DNA from: Bradyrhizobium septentrionale
GTDB lineage: Bacteria; Pseudomonadota; Alphaproteobacteria; Rhizobiales; Xanthobacteraceae
Length of the DNA stretch: 64,000 bases
Assembly (NCBI RefSeq): GCF_011516645.4
Contig: NZ_CP088285.1
Coordinates: forward strand, 3,614,501-3,678,500
Direction: 5' to 3'
The stretch's first letter is position 1, and each line of letters begins with the position of its first letter. Position numbers and translations under genes: made by a program. The notes below the pieces were generated by a model. That model made no database searches, was not told where the DNA came from, and worked only from the letters and a program-made list of their open reading frames with translations. This document shows, in pieces, positions 42,487 through 51,658 of the stretch.

Positions 42487-42590
42487 CGTCATCCTGAGGT
42501 GCGAGCGGAGCGAGCCTCGAAGGATGAATCGGCCACGGACGGGCCGTGCATCCTTCGAGACGGCCGCTGCGCGGCCTCCTCAGGATGACG
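42487..42590. repeat. Intergenic palindromic repeat, family B
   Basis: CGTCATCCTGAGGTGCGAGC and GGCCTCCTCAGGATGACG arms, inner CTCGAAGGATG / CATCCTTCGAG. Confidence 0.8.
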
Positions 42591-42650
42591 GAATTGGCAG
42601 TCCGCGATCGCAAGGCGGACCGCTATCCCAGATGTCTCGAACGCGTCCCA

Positions 42651-42711
42651 TATTGACTCTCCTGCCAATAATTATAAAACATAACTATTCTGAACAGGAA
42701 GCAATAACGCC
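42651..42711 (+). promoter_or_regulatory. AT-rich promoter region of the second CoA-ligase cluster
   Basis: An isolated AT-rich patch (AATAATTATAAAACATAAC) precedes the crotonase gene, with TTGACT at 42653-42658. CATAACTATT (42680-42689) resembles CATAACGATT (51580-51589) in the marR upstream region, so both may be bound by the MarR regulator. Confidence 0.4.
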
Positions 42712-43506
42712 ATGGGAAACGCTGCCGACGCGGGCGATGCCGCGCTGCTCAAGATAGAGACGCGGGGGGCGGTGCTGACGGTCGGGCTCAACCGGCCCGC
42801 CAAGCGCAATGCGCTGAACGACGGCATCATCCTGGCGCTGCGGGACTGCTTTTCGGCGATTCCCGACGACATCGGTGCCGTCGTCATCCATGGTGTCGGC
42901 GATCACTTTTCGTCCGGCCTCGATCTCTCCGAACTGACCGAGCGCGACGCCACCGAGGGCCTGGTGCATTCCCAGATGTGGCACCGCGTCTTCGACCGCA
43001 TCCAGTATTGCCGCGTGCCCGTCATCGCCGCGCTGAAGGGCGCGGTGATCGGCGGCGGGCTGGAGCTCGCCTGCGCCGCGCATATCCGGGTCGCCGAGCC
43101 GTCGGCCTATTTCGCGCTGCCCGAGGGCCAGCGCGGCATCTTCGTCGGCGGCGGCGGATCAGTGCGGCTACCGCGCCTGATCGGCGTGCCGCGGATGGCG
43201 GACATGATGCTGACCGGTCGGGTCTATTCGGCGACCGAGGGCGCGGCCTACGGCTTCTCGCAATATCTCACCGAGGCCGACGGCGCGCTGCCGAAAGCGC
43301 TGGAGCTTGCCGAGCGGGTCGCCGCCAACGCACCGCTAACCAACTTCGCCGTGTTGCAGGCGCTGCCGATGATCGCCGAGGCCAATCCGCAGACCGGCCT
43401 ATTGATGGAATCGCTGATGGCGACGGTGGCGCAGAGCGACAAGGAAGCGAAAAAGCGCATCCGCGCCTTTCTGGACCGCAAGACCGCCAAGGTGAAGCCG
43501 ACATGA
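42712..43506 (+). CDS. Enoyl-CoA hydratase/isomerase (crotonase) family protein
   Basis: 264 residues. VLTVGLNRPAKRNALNDGII, HGVGDHFSSGLDLSEL (first oxyanion loop), ALKGAVIGGGLELACAAHIRV (second loop) and ALPEGQRGIFVGGGGSVRLPR, where the Glu of PEGQ corresponds to one catalytic position. Family members hydrate enoyl-CoA; related enzymes act on feruloyl-CoA. The stop overlaps the next start (ATGA), so it is coupled to the ligase gene. Confidence 0.9.
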   Translation: MGNAADAGDAALLKIETRGAVLTVGLNRPAKRNALNDGIILALRDCFSAIPDDIGAVVIHGVGDHFSSGLDLSELTERDATEGLVHSQMWHRVFDRIQYCRVPVIAALKGAVIGGGLELACAAHIRVAEPSAYFALPEGQRGIFVGGGGSVRLPRLIGVPRMADMMLTGRVYSATEGAAYGFSQYLTEADGALPKALELAERVAANAPLTNFAVLQALPMIAEANPQTGLLMESLMATVAQSDKEAKKRIRAFLDRKTAKVKPT

Positions 43507-45371
43507 GCGCCGCGCCGTCCGTATCAGCTGCGAGCGCGCATCCGCTGCGTCCGATCTCGTTCGGCAATCCCGACGTCAGCGTCGAGCGCCGCGACGACGG
43601 CACGATCTATCTTCGCCCGAAGTTCAGTCTTACCGATTATCCCGTTCGTCTCACCGACCGCCTGCATCACTGGGCAAAGGCCGAGCCGAACCGCGTGTTC
43701 ATGGCCGAACGCGCCGGCAGTGGTTGGCGGCAGATCACCTACGCGCAATTGCTGGAGACGACCCGGCGCATCGCGTCGGCGCTGATCGCGCGCGGGTTGT
43801 CCGCCGAGCGGCCGATCGTGATCCTGTCGGGCAACTCGATCGACCACGAGCTGATGGCACTCGGCGCGCTCTATGCCGGCATTCCGTTCTGCCCGGTGTC
43901 GCCGGCCTATTCGCTGGTGTCGCGCGACTACGGCAAGCTCAGCTTCGTTATCAAGCTGCTGACGCCGGGCCTCGTTTTCGCCGACGATGCCGACAAATTT
44001 GCCGATGCGCTGCGCGCCAATGTCGCGCCGGATGTCGAGATCGCGGCCAGCCGAGGCATCGTGCCCGGCCGCGGGGTGACCCGGCTCGCCGATCTCATGG
44101 CGACGCCGGAGGATCCGCGCCTCGACGCAATCCATGGAGCAATCGGCCCCGATACGATCGCGAAATTCCTGCTGACGTCGGGTTCGACGGGCAATCCCAA
44201 GGCCGTGATCAACACCCAGCGCATGATCTGCGCCAACCAGGTGATGCTGCGCGAGACGCTGGCGTTCCTGAAGGACGAGCCGCCTGTGATCGTCGACTGG
44301 CTGCCGTGGAATCACACATTTGGCGGCAACCACAATGTCGGGCTGACGCTCTTCAACGGCGGCTCGATGTATCTCGACGAGGGCAAGCCGATGCCCGGCG
44401 GCATCGAGGAGACCGTACGAAACCTGCGCGAGATTTCGCCGACGGTCTATTTCAACGTGCCCAAGGGTTATGAATCGCTGCTGCCCTATCTGCGCGCCGA
44501 CGCTGCCTTGCGGGCGAAATTCTTCGCCCGGCTGCATGCGATGTTCTTCTCGGGCGCCGCGTTGTCGCCGTTCATCTGGAACAGCCTCGATGCGCTCGCC
44601 GTCGAGGAGAAGGGCTATCGCGTGCCAATGCTGACAGGGCTCGGCGCCACCGAGACCTCGCCGTTCTTCATGTCGGTGCGGCCCGATACCAGCCGCTCCG
44701 GCCATGTCGGGCTTCCGGTGTCGGGCAATGACGCGAAGCTCGTCCCGAACAACGGCAAGCTCGAGGTGCGCGCCAAGGGCCCCAACGTGACGCCCGGCTA
44801 CTGGCGGCAGCCGGAGTTGACCGCCAAGGCGTTCGACGAGGAGGGCTTTTACAAGTTCGGCGATGCGCTGAAGCCGGCCAACGCTGGTGATCTCGCTGCC
44901 GGTTTTGATTTCGATGGCCGTATCGCCGAGGATTTCAAGCTGGCGAGCGGCACCTGGGTCAGCGTCGGTCCGTTGCGGGCGCGCTTCGTCGGCACCTGCG
45001 CGCCGCTGGTGCGCGACGTCGTGATCGCGGGCCTCAACCGCGATGAGCTCGCGGCGATCGTGATCCTCGATCTCGACGGCTGCCGCCTGATCAATCCAGA
45101 GCTTGTCGCCGGCGACATCGCGGCCGCGGCCAATGATCCGCTGGTGCGGGCCGCCTTTCGCGAACGTTTCGCGCGCGTGCTTGCCGGCGCCACCGGCTCG
45201 TCGAACCGGATCGCGCGGGCGATCCTGCTGGATACGCCGTTGTCGATCGATCGCGGTGAGGTCACCGACAAGGGCTCGATCAACCAGCGCGCGGTGCTGG
45301 AGCATCGCGCTGACATCATCGACGCGCTCTACGCGCCGGTGCCATCGGCATCGGTGATCACACTCGTCTAG
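43503..45371 (+). CDS. Feruloyl-CoA synthase-like acyl-CoA synthetase
   Basis: 622 residues. P-loop FLLTSGSTGNPKAVINTQR, DWLPWNHTFGGN, LTGLGATETSPFF, and the hinge FDGRIAEDFKLASGTW; the same group-specific WLPWNH and EDFKL motifs as its paralogue at 2873-4738. Should form an aryl- or hydroxycinnamoyl-CoA with ATP. Translational overlap with the upstream crotonase and a co-directional SDR, thioesterase and transport genes indicate one catabolic unit. Specific substrate inferred, not shown. Confidence 0.88.
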   Translation: MSAAPSVSAASAHPLRPISFGNPDVSVERRDDGTIYLRPKFSLTDYPVRLTDRLHHWAKAEPNRVFMAERAGSGWRQITYAQLLETTRRIASALIARGLSAERPIVILSGNSIDHELMALGALYAGIPFCPVSPAYSLVSRDYGKLSFVIKLLTPGLVFADDADKFADALRANVAPDVEIAASRGIVPGRGVTRLADLMATPEDPRLDAIHGAIGPDTIAKFLLTSGSTGNPKAVINTQRMICANQVMLRETLAFLKDEPPVIVDWLPWNHTFGGNHNVGLTLFNGGSMYLDEGKPMPGGIEETVRNLREISPTVYFNVPKGYESLLPYLRADAALRAKFFARLHAMFFSGAALSPFIWNSLDALAVEEKGYRVPMLTGLGATETSPFFMSVRPDTSRSGHVGLPVSGNDAKLVPNNGKLEVRAKGPNVTPGYWRQPELTAKAFDEEGFYKFGDALKPANAGDLAAGFDFDGRIAEDFKLASGTWVSVGPLRARFVGTCAPLVRDVVIAGLNRDELAAIVILDLDGCRLINPELVAGDIAAAANDPLVRAAFRERFARVLAGATGSSNRIARAILLDTPLSIDRGEVTDKGSINQRAVLEHRADIIDALYAPVPSASVITLV

Positions 45372-45391
45372 ATTTCGAAGAGGAGAATGCC

Positions 45392-46153
45392 ATGCAGTTG
45401 AAGGATCAGGCCGCCATCGTCACCGGCGGCGCATCGGGATTGGGGGCTGCGACCGCGCGCCGGCTGGCCGCACAGGGCGCCAAGGTTGCGGTCTGCGACC
45501 TCAACGCTAAGCTCGCCGAGAGCGTCGCGGCCGAGATCGGCGGCATTCCGATCGTTTGCGACGTGGCCGATGCGGCAGCCGCCGAGGCTGCGGTCGCTGC
45601 CGCCGCCAAGGCGCATGGCGCGGCGCGGGTGCTGGTGAACTGTGCCGGCATCGGCGTGGCAAAGCGCGTGATCGGCCGCGAGGGACCGATGGCGCTGGCC
45701 GACTTCGACAAGGTGATCAAGGTCAATCTGATCGGCTCGTTCAACATGCTGCGGCTTGCGACATCAGATATGGCGAAGCTCGAGCCGCTCGCGACCGGCG
45801 AGCGCGGCGTCGTGATCTTGACGGCCTCGGTCGCGGCCTATGACGGCCAGATCGGGCAGGCGGCCTATTCGGCCTCGAAGGGCGGCATCGTCGCGATGAC
45901 CTTGCCGATCGCGCGCGAGCTCGCGCAATTCGGCATCCGCGTGCTGACCATCGCGCCCGGCCTGTTCATGACGCCCTTGCTGGCCGGCCTGCCGCAGGAG
46001 GCGCAGGATTCGCTCGCCGCCGCGATCCCGTTCCCGCGAAGGCTCGGGCAGGCCGACGAGTTCGCCTCGCTGGCGCTGCACATGATCGACAATCCCTATC
46101 TGAATGGCGAGGTGGTGCGGCTCGATGCCGCGCTCCGGATGGCGCCGCGCTGA
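45392..46153 (+). CDS. SDR family 3-hydroxyacyl-CoA dehydrogenase-like oxidoreductase
   Basis: 253 residues: AIVTGGASGLGAATARRLAAQ cofactor motif, VNCAGIGVAKRV, Ser in LTASVAAYDGQIGQ, then AYSASKGGIVAMTLPIAREL and APGLFMTPLLAGLP. Close paralogue of 1104-1862. In a side-chain shortening route it would oxidise the 3-hydroxyacyl-CoA made by the upstream crotonase. RBS GAGGAG precedes the ATG. Confidence 0.9.
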   Translation: MQLKDQAAIVTGGASGLGAATARRLAAQGAKVAVCDLNAKLAESVAAEIGGIPIVCDVADAAAAEAAVAAAAKAHGAARVLVNCAGIGVAKRVIGREGPMALADFDKVIKVNLIGSFNMLRLATSDMAKLEPLATGERGVVILTASVAAYDGQIGQAAYSASKGGIVAMTLPIARELAQFGIRVLTIAPGLFMTPLLAGLPQEAQDSLAAAIPFPRRLGQADEFASLALHMIDNPYLNGEVVRLDAALRMAPR

Positions 46154-46200
46154 CGCATGATCCGGAAGAGCATGAAACGCTCTTCCGGATCGATCATGCT
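46154..46200. repeat. Short palindrome between SDR and thioesterase genes
   Basis: CATGATCCGGAAGAGC-ATGAAAC-GCTCTTCCGGAT-CGATCATG forms a hairpin with a long stem. Could be an intergenic repeat or processing site. Confidence 0.65.
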
Positions 46201-46216
46201 CAATCGAGGATAAATC

Positions 46217-46636
46217 ATGTTCGTCCATCGGCGCGATGTGCAGATCCAGTGGGGCGATTGCGACCCCGCCAACATCGTCTATTACCCGCGCTATTTCGCG
46301 ATGTTCGACGACTCGACCTCGATCATGTTCGAGGCCGCCGGTTGCTCGAAGCAGGACCTGATTCACAAATACGGCCTGGTCGGCATTCCTATGGTCGACA
46401 CGCGGGCGAAATTCCACATCCCGTCGACTCATGGCGACTGGATTACCATCGAGAGCCGGATCGACAGCATCAAGCGCTCGAGCTTCGAGGTGGTGCACCG
46501 CGTGTTCAAGGGCGAGGCGTTGGCGATCGAGGCATTTGAGACCCGGGTGCTGGTTGGTCGCCATCCGGACGATCCCGACAAGCTGAAATCGGCGCCATTT
46601 CCGCAGGAGATCATCGACCGCTTCATGAAGGGCTGA
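46217..46636 (+). CDS. Acyl-CoA thioesterase, 4-hydroxybenzoyl-CoA thioesterase-like
   Basis: 139 residues, single hotdog domain. The active-site segment QWGDCDPANIVYYPRYFAMFD has the Asp (D17 region) typical of the 4-hydroxybenzoyl-CoA thioesterase group, followed by GIPMVDTRAKFHIPS. It would release a free aromatic acid and CoA. In this cluster that gives a plausible end step yielding a hydroxybenzoate, which pobA 14 kb away could hydroxylate; the link is inference. Confidence 0.88.
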   Translation: MFVHRRDVQIQWGDCDPANIVYYPRYFAMFDDSTSIMFEAAGCSKQDLIHKYGLVGIPMVDTRAKFHIPSTHGDWITIESRIDSIKRSSFEVVHRVFKGEALAIEAFETRVLVGRHPDDPDKLKSAPFPQEIIDRFMKG

Positions 46637-46724
46637 CTCGCTGTCCCTCATGACCTAAAGAAGGGGCTGAATTGGCCCGCAAAACCGGCTTAAACCCAAA
46701 AGACTTACTTGCAGGGAGGAATGA

Positions 46725-47876
46725 ATGAGGAAGGCCACTCTCGCCGCCGTGGCGCTCGCAGCTGTAATCGCGCTGCCGGGCGCGCCCGCACAGGCGCAGA
46801 CCAATGAAATCACCATCGGCATCACGATCTCGACCACCGGGCCCGCCGCGGCGCTCGGCATTCCCGAGCGCAACGCGCTCGATTTCGTGCCGAAGGAGAT
46901 CGGCGGCGTGCCGCTGAAGCTGATCGTGCTCGACGACGCCGGCGATCCGACCGCTGCGACCACAAATACAAGGCGCTTCGTCACCGAGTCCAAGGCCGAC
47001 ATCATCATGGGCTCCTGCATCACGCCGACGACGATCGCGGTGTCGACGGTCGCCAACGAGGCCGGCATCCCGCATCTCGGGCTGGCGCCATTCCCGATCA
47101 ACGAGGCCCGCGCGAAATGGTCGGTCGACCTGCCGCAGTCGATCCCGATCATGGGCAAGGTGCTCTACGAGCACATGAAGGCGCACAACATCAAGACCGT
47201 CGGCTATATCGGCTATTCGGATTCCTACGGCGATCTCTGGGTCAACGACTTCAAGGCGCAGGCCGTGCCGATGGGCTTGACCATGATCGATGAGGAGCGC
47301 TTCGCGCGCCCGGATACATCGGTCGCGGGCCAGGTGCTGAAGCTCGTCGCCGCCAATCCCGACGCCATCCTGGTCGGCGCGTCCGGCACCGCCGCGGCAC
47401 TGCCGCAGACCGCGCTGCGCGAGCGCGGCTACAAGGGCCTGATCTACCAGACCCACGGCGCCGCCACTATGGACTTCATCCGCATCGCGGGCGCGTCGGC
47501 GGAAGGCGTCATCATGTCGGCCGGCCCGATCATGTCGCCGGAAACGCAAGCAGACAGCGCGCTGACCAAGAAGCCCGGCCTGACGCTGAACGCCGCCTAT
47601 GAAGCCAAATACGGTGCCAACAGCCGCAGCCAGTTCGCCGGCCACTCCTACGATGCCTTCGAGGTGCTGAAGCGCATCATCCCGACGGCGCTGAAAACCG
47701 CCAAGCCCGGCACGCCGGAATTCCGCGAGGCGATCCGTCAGGCGTTCATCTCCGAGAAGGAGATCGTCGCGAGCCAAGGCGTCTACAACTGGACCGAAAA
47801 GGACCGCTACGGCCTCGACGACCGCTCGCGCATCCTGCTGACGGTCAAGGACGGCAAATACATCCCGGCGATGTGA
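46725..47876 (+). CDS. Liv-type ABC transporter substrate-binding protein
   Basis: 383 residues with signal peptide (MRKATLAAVALAAVIALPGA, cleavage after QAQA-type site before TNEITIG). Type I periplasmic fold: ITIGITISTTGPAAALGIPE, VDLPQSIPIMGKVLYEHM, TVGYIGYSDSYGDLWVNDF. It belongs with the convergent ATPase and permease genes just downstream. Quite different from the five SBPs at 55.8-62.7 kb. In hydroxycinnamate clusters such receptors bind aromatic acids; here that is inferred from neighbours. Confidence 0.9.
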   Translation: MRKATLAAVALAAVIALPGAPAQAQTNEITIGITISTTGPAAALGIPERNALDFVPKEIGGVPLKLIVLDDAGDPTAATTNTRRFVTESKADIIMGSCITPTTIAVSTVANEAGIPHLGLAPFPINEARAKWSVDLPQSIPIMGKVLYEHMKAHNIKTVGYIGYSDSYGDLWVNDFKAQAVPMGLTMIDEERFARPDTSVAGQVLKLVAANPDAILVGASGTAAALPQTALRERGYKGLIYQTHGAATMDFIRIAGASAEGVIMSAGPIMSPETQADSALTKKPGLTLNAAYEAKYGANSRSQFAGHSYDAFEVLKRIIPTALKTAKPGTPEFREAIRQAFISEKEIVASQGVYNWTEKDRYGLDDRSRILLTVKDGKYIPAM

Positions 47877-47901
47877 ACCGCTTGCGATCCGCTGAGGTAA
47901 C

Positions 47902-47929
47902 AAGCCGGCCTTCGAAAGAAGGCCGGCTT
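47902..47929. terminator. Bidirectional terminator hairpin between convergent transport genes
   Basis: AAGCCGGCCTTC-GAAA-GAAGGCCGGCTT: perfect 12-bp stem closed by a GNRA tetraloop, placed between the SBP stop and the ATPase stop. Confidence 0.85.
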
Positions 47930-47935
47930 CGCCGT

Positions 47936-48667
47936 CTAAATCGCGCTGTCGCCTTCGTGCTGGAAGCCGAGATAGCTCGCGGCGACGCCCTTGTTGGCGG
48001 CGATCTCCCTGGCGGGACCCGACAGCACGAATTCGCCGAGCTCCATTACATAGGCGCGATCGGCGATCTGCAGTGCGGCCTGGGCGTTCTGCTCGACCAG
48101 CAGCACCGAGACGCCGGCCGAGCGGAGCTCGCCGACGATGCGGAAGATGTCGGCGACGATGATCGGGGCAAGGCCGAGGCTCGGCTCGTCCAGCATCAAG
48201 AGCTTCGGCGCCCCCATCAGCGCGCGGCCCATTGCCAGCATCTGCTGCTCGCCGCCGGACAGCGTGCCGGCGAGCTGCTTGCGCCGCTCCTTGAGCCGCG
48301 GAAACAGCGTATAGACCCGCTCCAGCGAAACGGCTGCGGTTGCCTTCGCAATCCGGAAGGCGCCGAGCTCGAGATTGTCCTCGACGTTCATCGTGCCGAA
48401 CAACTCGCGATGCTCTGGCACCAGGCTCAGGCCGGTGGCGACGCGGTCCTCGATGTCCAATGGCGCCATGTCGACGCCGGCAAAGGTGGTGCGGCCCTTC
48501 AGCGGCAGCACGCCCATGATGGCGTTGAGCAGCGTGGTCTTGCCGGCGCCGTTGGCCCCGATGATGGTGACGATCTCATTGTCGGCGACGTCGAGCGAGA
48601 CGCCGCGCACGGCCTCGACCTTGCCGTAGGCGATGTGGACGTCGGTGACCGACAGCAGCGCACTCAT
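47936..48667 (-). CDS. Liv-type ABC transporter ATP-binding protein (LivF-like)
   Basis: 243 residues: Walker A GANGAGKTT (37-45), signature LSGGEQQMLAMGRALM, Walker B LLMLDEPSLGLAP, and the LivF-type ending YVMELGEFVLSGPAREIA. Provides one of the two ATPases of the importer. Its ATG overlaps the stop of the upstream permease-ATPase gene (ATGA), so it is translationally coupled. Confidence 0.95.
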   Translation of the reverse strand: MSALLSVTDVHIAYGKVEAVRGVSLDVADNEIVTIIGANGAGKTTLLNAIMGVLPLKGRTTFAGVDMAPLDIEDRVATGLSLVPEHRELFGTMNVEDNLELGAFRIAKATAAVSLERVYTLFPRLKERRKQLAGTLSGGEQQMLAMGRALMGAPKLLMLDEPSLGLAPIIVADIFRIVGELRSAGVSVLLVEQNAQAALQIADRAYVMELGEFVLSGPAREIAANKGVAASYLGFQHEGDSAI

Positions 48668-50433
48668 GCGGCGGCTCCGAGATAGGCCTTGATCACGTCG
48701 GGATTGCGCTTGATCGCGGCCGGCGTGCCTTCGGCGATCTTGGTGCCGAAATCCAGCACCACGATGCGGTCGGCAAGATCCATCACGAACCCCATGTCGT
48801 GCTCGACCAACAGCACCGACATGCCGCCGTCGCGCAATTGCCGCAGCAGCGCGGCCAGCCGCTGCTTCTCCATGTGGCGCAGGCCGGCGGCCGGTTCGTC
48901 GAGCAACAGCAGCATCGGATCGACGCACAGCGCACGCGCAATCTCGACGATGCGCTGCTGGCCGAGCGACAGCGAGCCTGCGAGCTGGTCGATCTGGTCG
49001 GACAGGCCGACGCGCGCGATCTGCCGCGCGGCTTCCGCCAGCAGTTTGGCCTCATCGGCGCGGTCGAGCCGCAGCATGCTGGAGATCGCCCCGGAATTCC
49101 CGCGCAGATGCGCGCCGATCGCGACGTTCTCGAGCACGGTCATGTCGGGCACCAGCTTGACGTGCTGGAAGGTTCTGGAAACCCCGAGCTTGACCACTTC
49201 CTGGGGCGGCGCGTTCTCCACTTCCTTCCCGAGCACGGAGATCTTGCCGCCGGTTGCGGTCAGGACGCCGGTGATCAGGTTGAAGGTCGTGCTCTTGCCG
49301 GCGCCGTTCGGGCCGATCAGCGCGACGATCTCGCGGGCATTGACGTCGAACGAAACGTCGTTCACCGCGATCACGCCGCCGAACTGCTTGCGCGCCTTGT
49401 CGATGTGCAGCAGCACCGAAGACGAACCGGGCGCGCGCTCGCGATGCTCCAGCTTCAGCGATGTGTCGGGCGTCTTGCGGGCCGACTTGAACGGCAGCCG
49501 CGACATCAGCCAGGGCCAGACGCCGGTTGGCGCAAGCTGCAGCAGCAGCACCAGCATGATGCCGAACACGATGGTCTCGAGCTGGCTCTGACCGCCGAAG
49601 ATGTAAGGCAGGTAGCTCTGCAGCACCTCCTTGAGGATCACGACGATGCCGGCGCCGAGCACCGCGCCCCAGACGTAACCGGCGCCGCCGACGACGGCGA
49701 TGAACAGATACTCGATGCCGGCCTGCGCGCCGAACGGCGTCGGGTTGGCGGCGCGCTGGAAATGCGCATAGAGCCAGCCGGACAGGCCGGCCAGCACCGC
49801 GGCATAGATGAACACCAGGAGCTTGGCGCGCGGCGTCTGCACGCCGAACGCTTCGGCCGCGACATGGCCGCGCCGCAAGGCGCGGATCGCGCGCCCGGTG
49901 CGGGAGTCCAGCAGGTTCATGGTCAGCAGCGCGGAGATCAGCACCGCGACCCAGATCGCGTAATAGATCGTATCCGGGCTCAGCATCTTGAACGAGCCGA
50001 TCGAGAGCGGCGGAATGCCTGAGATCCCGTCGTTGCGGCCGAGGAATTCGAGCTTGCTGAACAGATAGAACAGGCCGATGCCCCAGGCGATGGTGCCGAG
50101 CGGCAGATAATGGCCCGACAGCCGTACCGTGACGATGCCGAGCAGCACGGCCGCAATGCCGCTGACGACGAGCGAAGCCGGCAGCGTCAGCCAGGGCGAG
50201 ACGCCATAGGCGGTGGTCAGCACCGCCGTGGTGTAGGCGCCGAAACCGCAGAACGCGGCCTGTCCGAACGAGGTGAGGCCGCCGACGCCGGTGAGCAGCA
50301 CCAGCCCCATCGCGACCAGCGCGGCGAGGCCGATATTATCGAGCAGCACGATCCAGAACGGCGGAATGCCCGGAAGAAGCGGAATCACCGCCAGCACGAG
50401 CGCGAAGATGATGAGAGGGAGCCGCTGCGTCAT
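48664..50433 (-). CDS. Fused LivM-like permease and LivG-like ATPase
   Basis: 589 residues. Residues 1 to about 320 are a LivM permease with about ten membrane segments ([44 protein letters not shown]-type loop, [19 protein letters not shown]). After a linker ([21 protein letters not shown]) a full LivG ATPase follows: Walker [10 protein letters not shown], signature [15 protein letters not shown], Walker [11 protein letters not shown]. Such permease-ATPase fusions are known for Liv-type systems and fix 1:1 stoichiometry. Start ATG 50433. Confidence 0.93.
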   Translation of the reverse strand: MTQRLPLIIFALVLAVIPLLPGIPPFWIVLLDNIGLAALVAMGLVLLTGVGGLTSFGQAAFCGFGAYTTAVLTTAYGVSPWLTLPASLVVSGIAAVLLGIVTVRLSGHYLPLGTIAWGIGLFYLFSKLEFLGRNDGISGIPPLSIGSFKMLSPDTIYYAIWVAVLISALLTMNLLDSRTGRAIRALRRGHVAAEAFGVQTPRAKLLVFIYAAVLAGLSGWLYAHFQRAANPTPFGAQAGIEYLFIAVVGGAGYVWGAVLGAGIVVILKEVLQSYLPYIFGGQSQLETIVFGIMLVLLLQLAPTGVWPWLMSRLPFKSARKTPDTSLKLEHRERAPGSSSVLLHIDKARKQFGGVIAVNDVSFDVNAREIVALIGPNGAGKSTTFNLITGVLTATGGKISVLGKEVENAPPQEVVKLGVSRTFQHVKLVPDMTVLENVAIGAHLRGNSGAISSMLRLDRADEAKLLAEAARQIARVGLSDQIDQLAGSLSLGQQRIVEIARALCVDPMLLLLDEPAAGLRHMEKQRLAALLRQLRDGGMSVLLVEHDMGFVMDLADRIVVLDFGTKIAEGTPAAIKRNPDVIKAYLGAAA

Positions 50434-50438
50434 CGCGC

Positions 50439-51479
50439 TCAATCCTTCTCTTCTTCGACCGCGGGCGCCGCAAGCGAGCGCAACACGAGCACGGGGAGGA
50501 TCAGCGTGAACACGATGACTTCCTTGAAATTGCTGGCGTAGAACGATGAGAAGGCCTCGACGATGCCGACCACGATGGCGGCGACCGCGGTCAGGGGATA
50601 GCTGACCAGGCCGCCGATGATGGCGGCGATGAAGCCCTTCAGGCCGATCAGGAAGCCGGTGTCGTAATAGAGCGTGGTGATCGGCACGATCAGGATGCCG
50701 GAGATCGCGCCGATCACCGAGGCGAGCAGGAATGCGATCTGGCCCGACAGGGTGGTGCGAATGCCGACCAGGCGGGCGCCGAGGCGGTTGACCGCGGTGG
50801 CGCGCAGCGCCTTGCCGGTCTTGGTGTAGCCGAAGAACAGCCACAGCGCCACGATGAAGCCGATCGTCAGGGCGTAGACGGCGAGGCTCTGGCCGGTGAA
50901 GCGCAGCGGGCCCGCGGTCAGCGCGGCATTCGACAGCGCCGGCGCGCGCAGGCCTTCGGCGCCGAAGAACACCAGGCCCAGGCCTTGCAGCGCGAGGTGG
51001 CAGCCGACCGAGGCGATCAGGAGCACCAGCACCGAGGTGTGCGCGATCGGCTGGAAAGCGATGCGGTAGAGGAACAGCCCGATCGCCGCCACGATCAGGA
51101 GCGCCAGTGCAATGTTGACGGCGATCGGCGTGTTGGGACCAACCAGGGCGTAAACGAGGCCGAGCAGCGCGAAGGGGAAGGCGATGTTGAGCGCGACGGA
51201 TCGCATCACCAGCCGCGCATGCAGCGCCTTGCGGGCGAAGAACAGGTCGAGGGCGAAGGCGACGAGGCCCATCGCGACGGCTAGCCGCACCGTGCCGGGC
51301 ACCTGGCCGGTCGCCAGCATGGCGTAGCTCAGCGCGCCGTAGGTCACGAATTCGCCCTGCGGGATCAGGATCACCCGCGTCACCGCGAACACCAGCACCA
51401 GGGCCAGCCCGAGCAGTGCGTAGATCGCGCCATTGGTGATGCCGTCCTGCAGCAGGAACAGCATGATCGTTGTGTTCAA
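50439..51479 (-). CDS. Liv-type ABC transporter permease (LivH-like)
   Basis: 346 residues, about nine membrane segments. N-terminal [23 protein letters not shown] and [18 protein letters not shown] are LivH hallmarks; the EAA-like loop is [19 protein letters not shown]. The start is TTG 51479, with GGGGGAG about 10 nt upstream, or ATG 51464. First gene of the transporter operon, transcribed away from marR. Confidence 0.92.
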   Translation of the reverse strand: MNTTIMLFLLQDGITNGAIYALLGLALVLVFAVTRVILIPQGEFVTYGALSYAMLATGQVPGTVRLAVAMGLVAFALDLFFARKALHARLVMRSVALNIAFPFALLGLVYALVGPNTPIAVNIALALLIVAAIGLFLYRIAFQPIAHTSVLVLLIASVGCHLALQGLGLVFFGAEGLRAPALSNAALTAGPLRFTGQSLAVYALTIGFIVALWLFFGYTKTGKALRATAVNRLGARLVGIRTTLSGQIAFLLASVIGAISGILIVPITTLYYDTGFLIGLKGFIAAIIGGLVSYPLTAVAAIVVGIVEAFSSFYASNFKEVIVFTLILPVLVLRSLAAPAVEEEKD

Positions 51480-51537
51480 GGCCGGGCGCTCCCCCTTAGG
51501 CGTCGGACCGCCGCAACCGGTTGTGCCGGTCGGGTCG

Positions 51538-51601
51538 GCCGATATCGGCTGTTGATAGCTGCCGATATTTGATATAGTGCATAACGATTATTAGATATAA
51601 T
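51538..51601. promoter_or_regulatory. Divergent marR/transporter regulatory region
   Basis: Perfect palindrome GCCGATATCGGC (51538-51549), half of it repeated as GCCGATAT at 51561-51568, then CATAACGATT (51580-51589) shared with the cluster's other promoter, and TATAAT at 51596-51601 as -10 of marR. Candidate MarR operator sites. Confidence 0.55.
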
Positions 51602-51609
51602 CTCAAGGT

Positions 51610-51633
51610 CCCCGAGCGTCCCGCGGGGTTTTT
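51610..51633 (+). terminator. Terminator-like hairpin in the marR leader
   Basis: CCCCG-N9-CGGGG followed by T5, between the putative -10 and the marR ATG. If real, it would attenuate marR or form a protective 5' hairpin; weak stem. Confidence 0.35.
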
Positions 51634-51658
51634 GTACCGGGATTGCGAGCCTGGAGCG

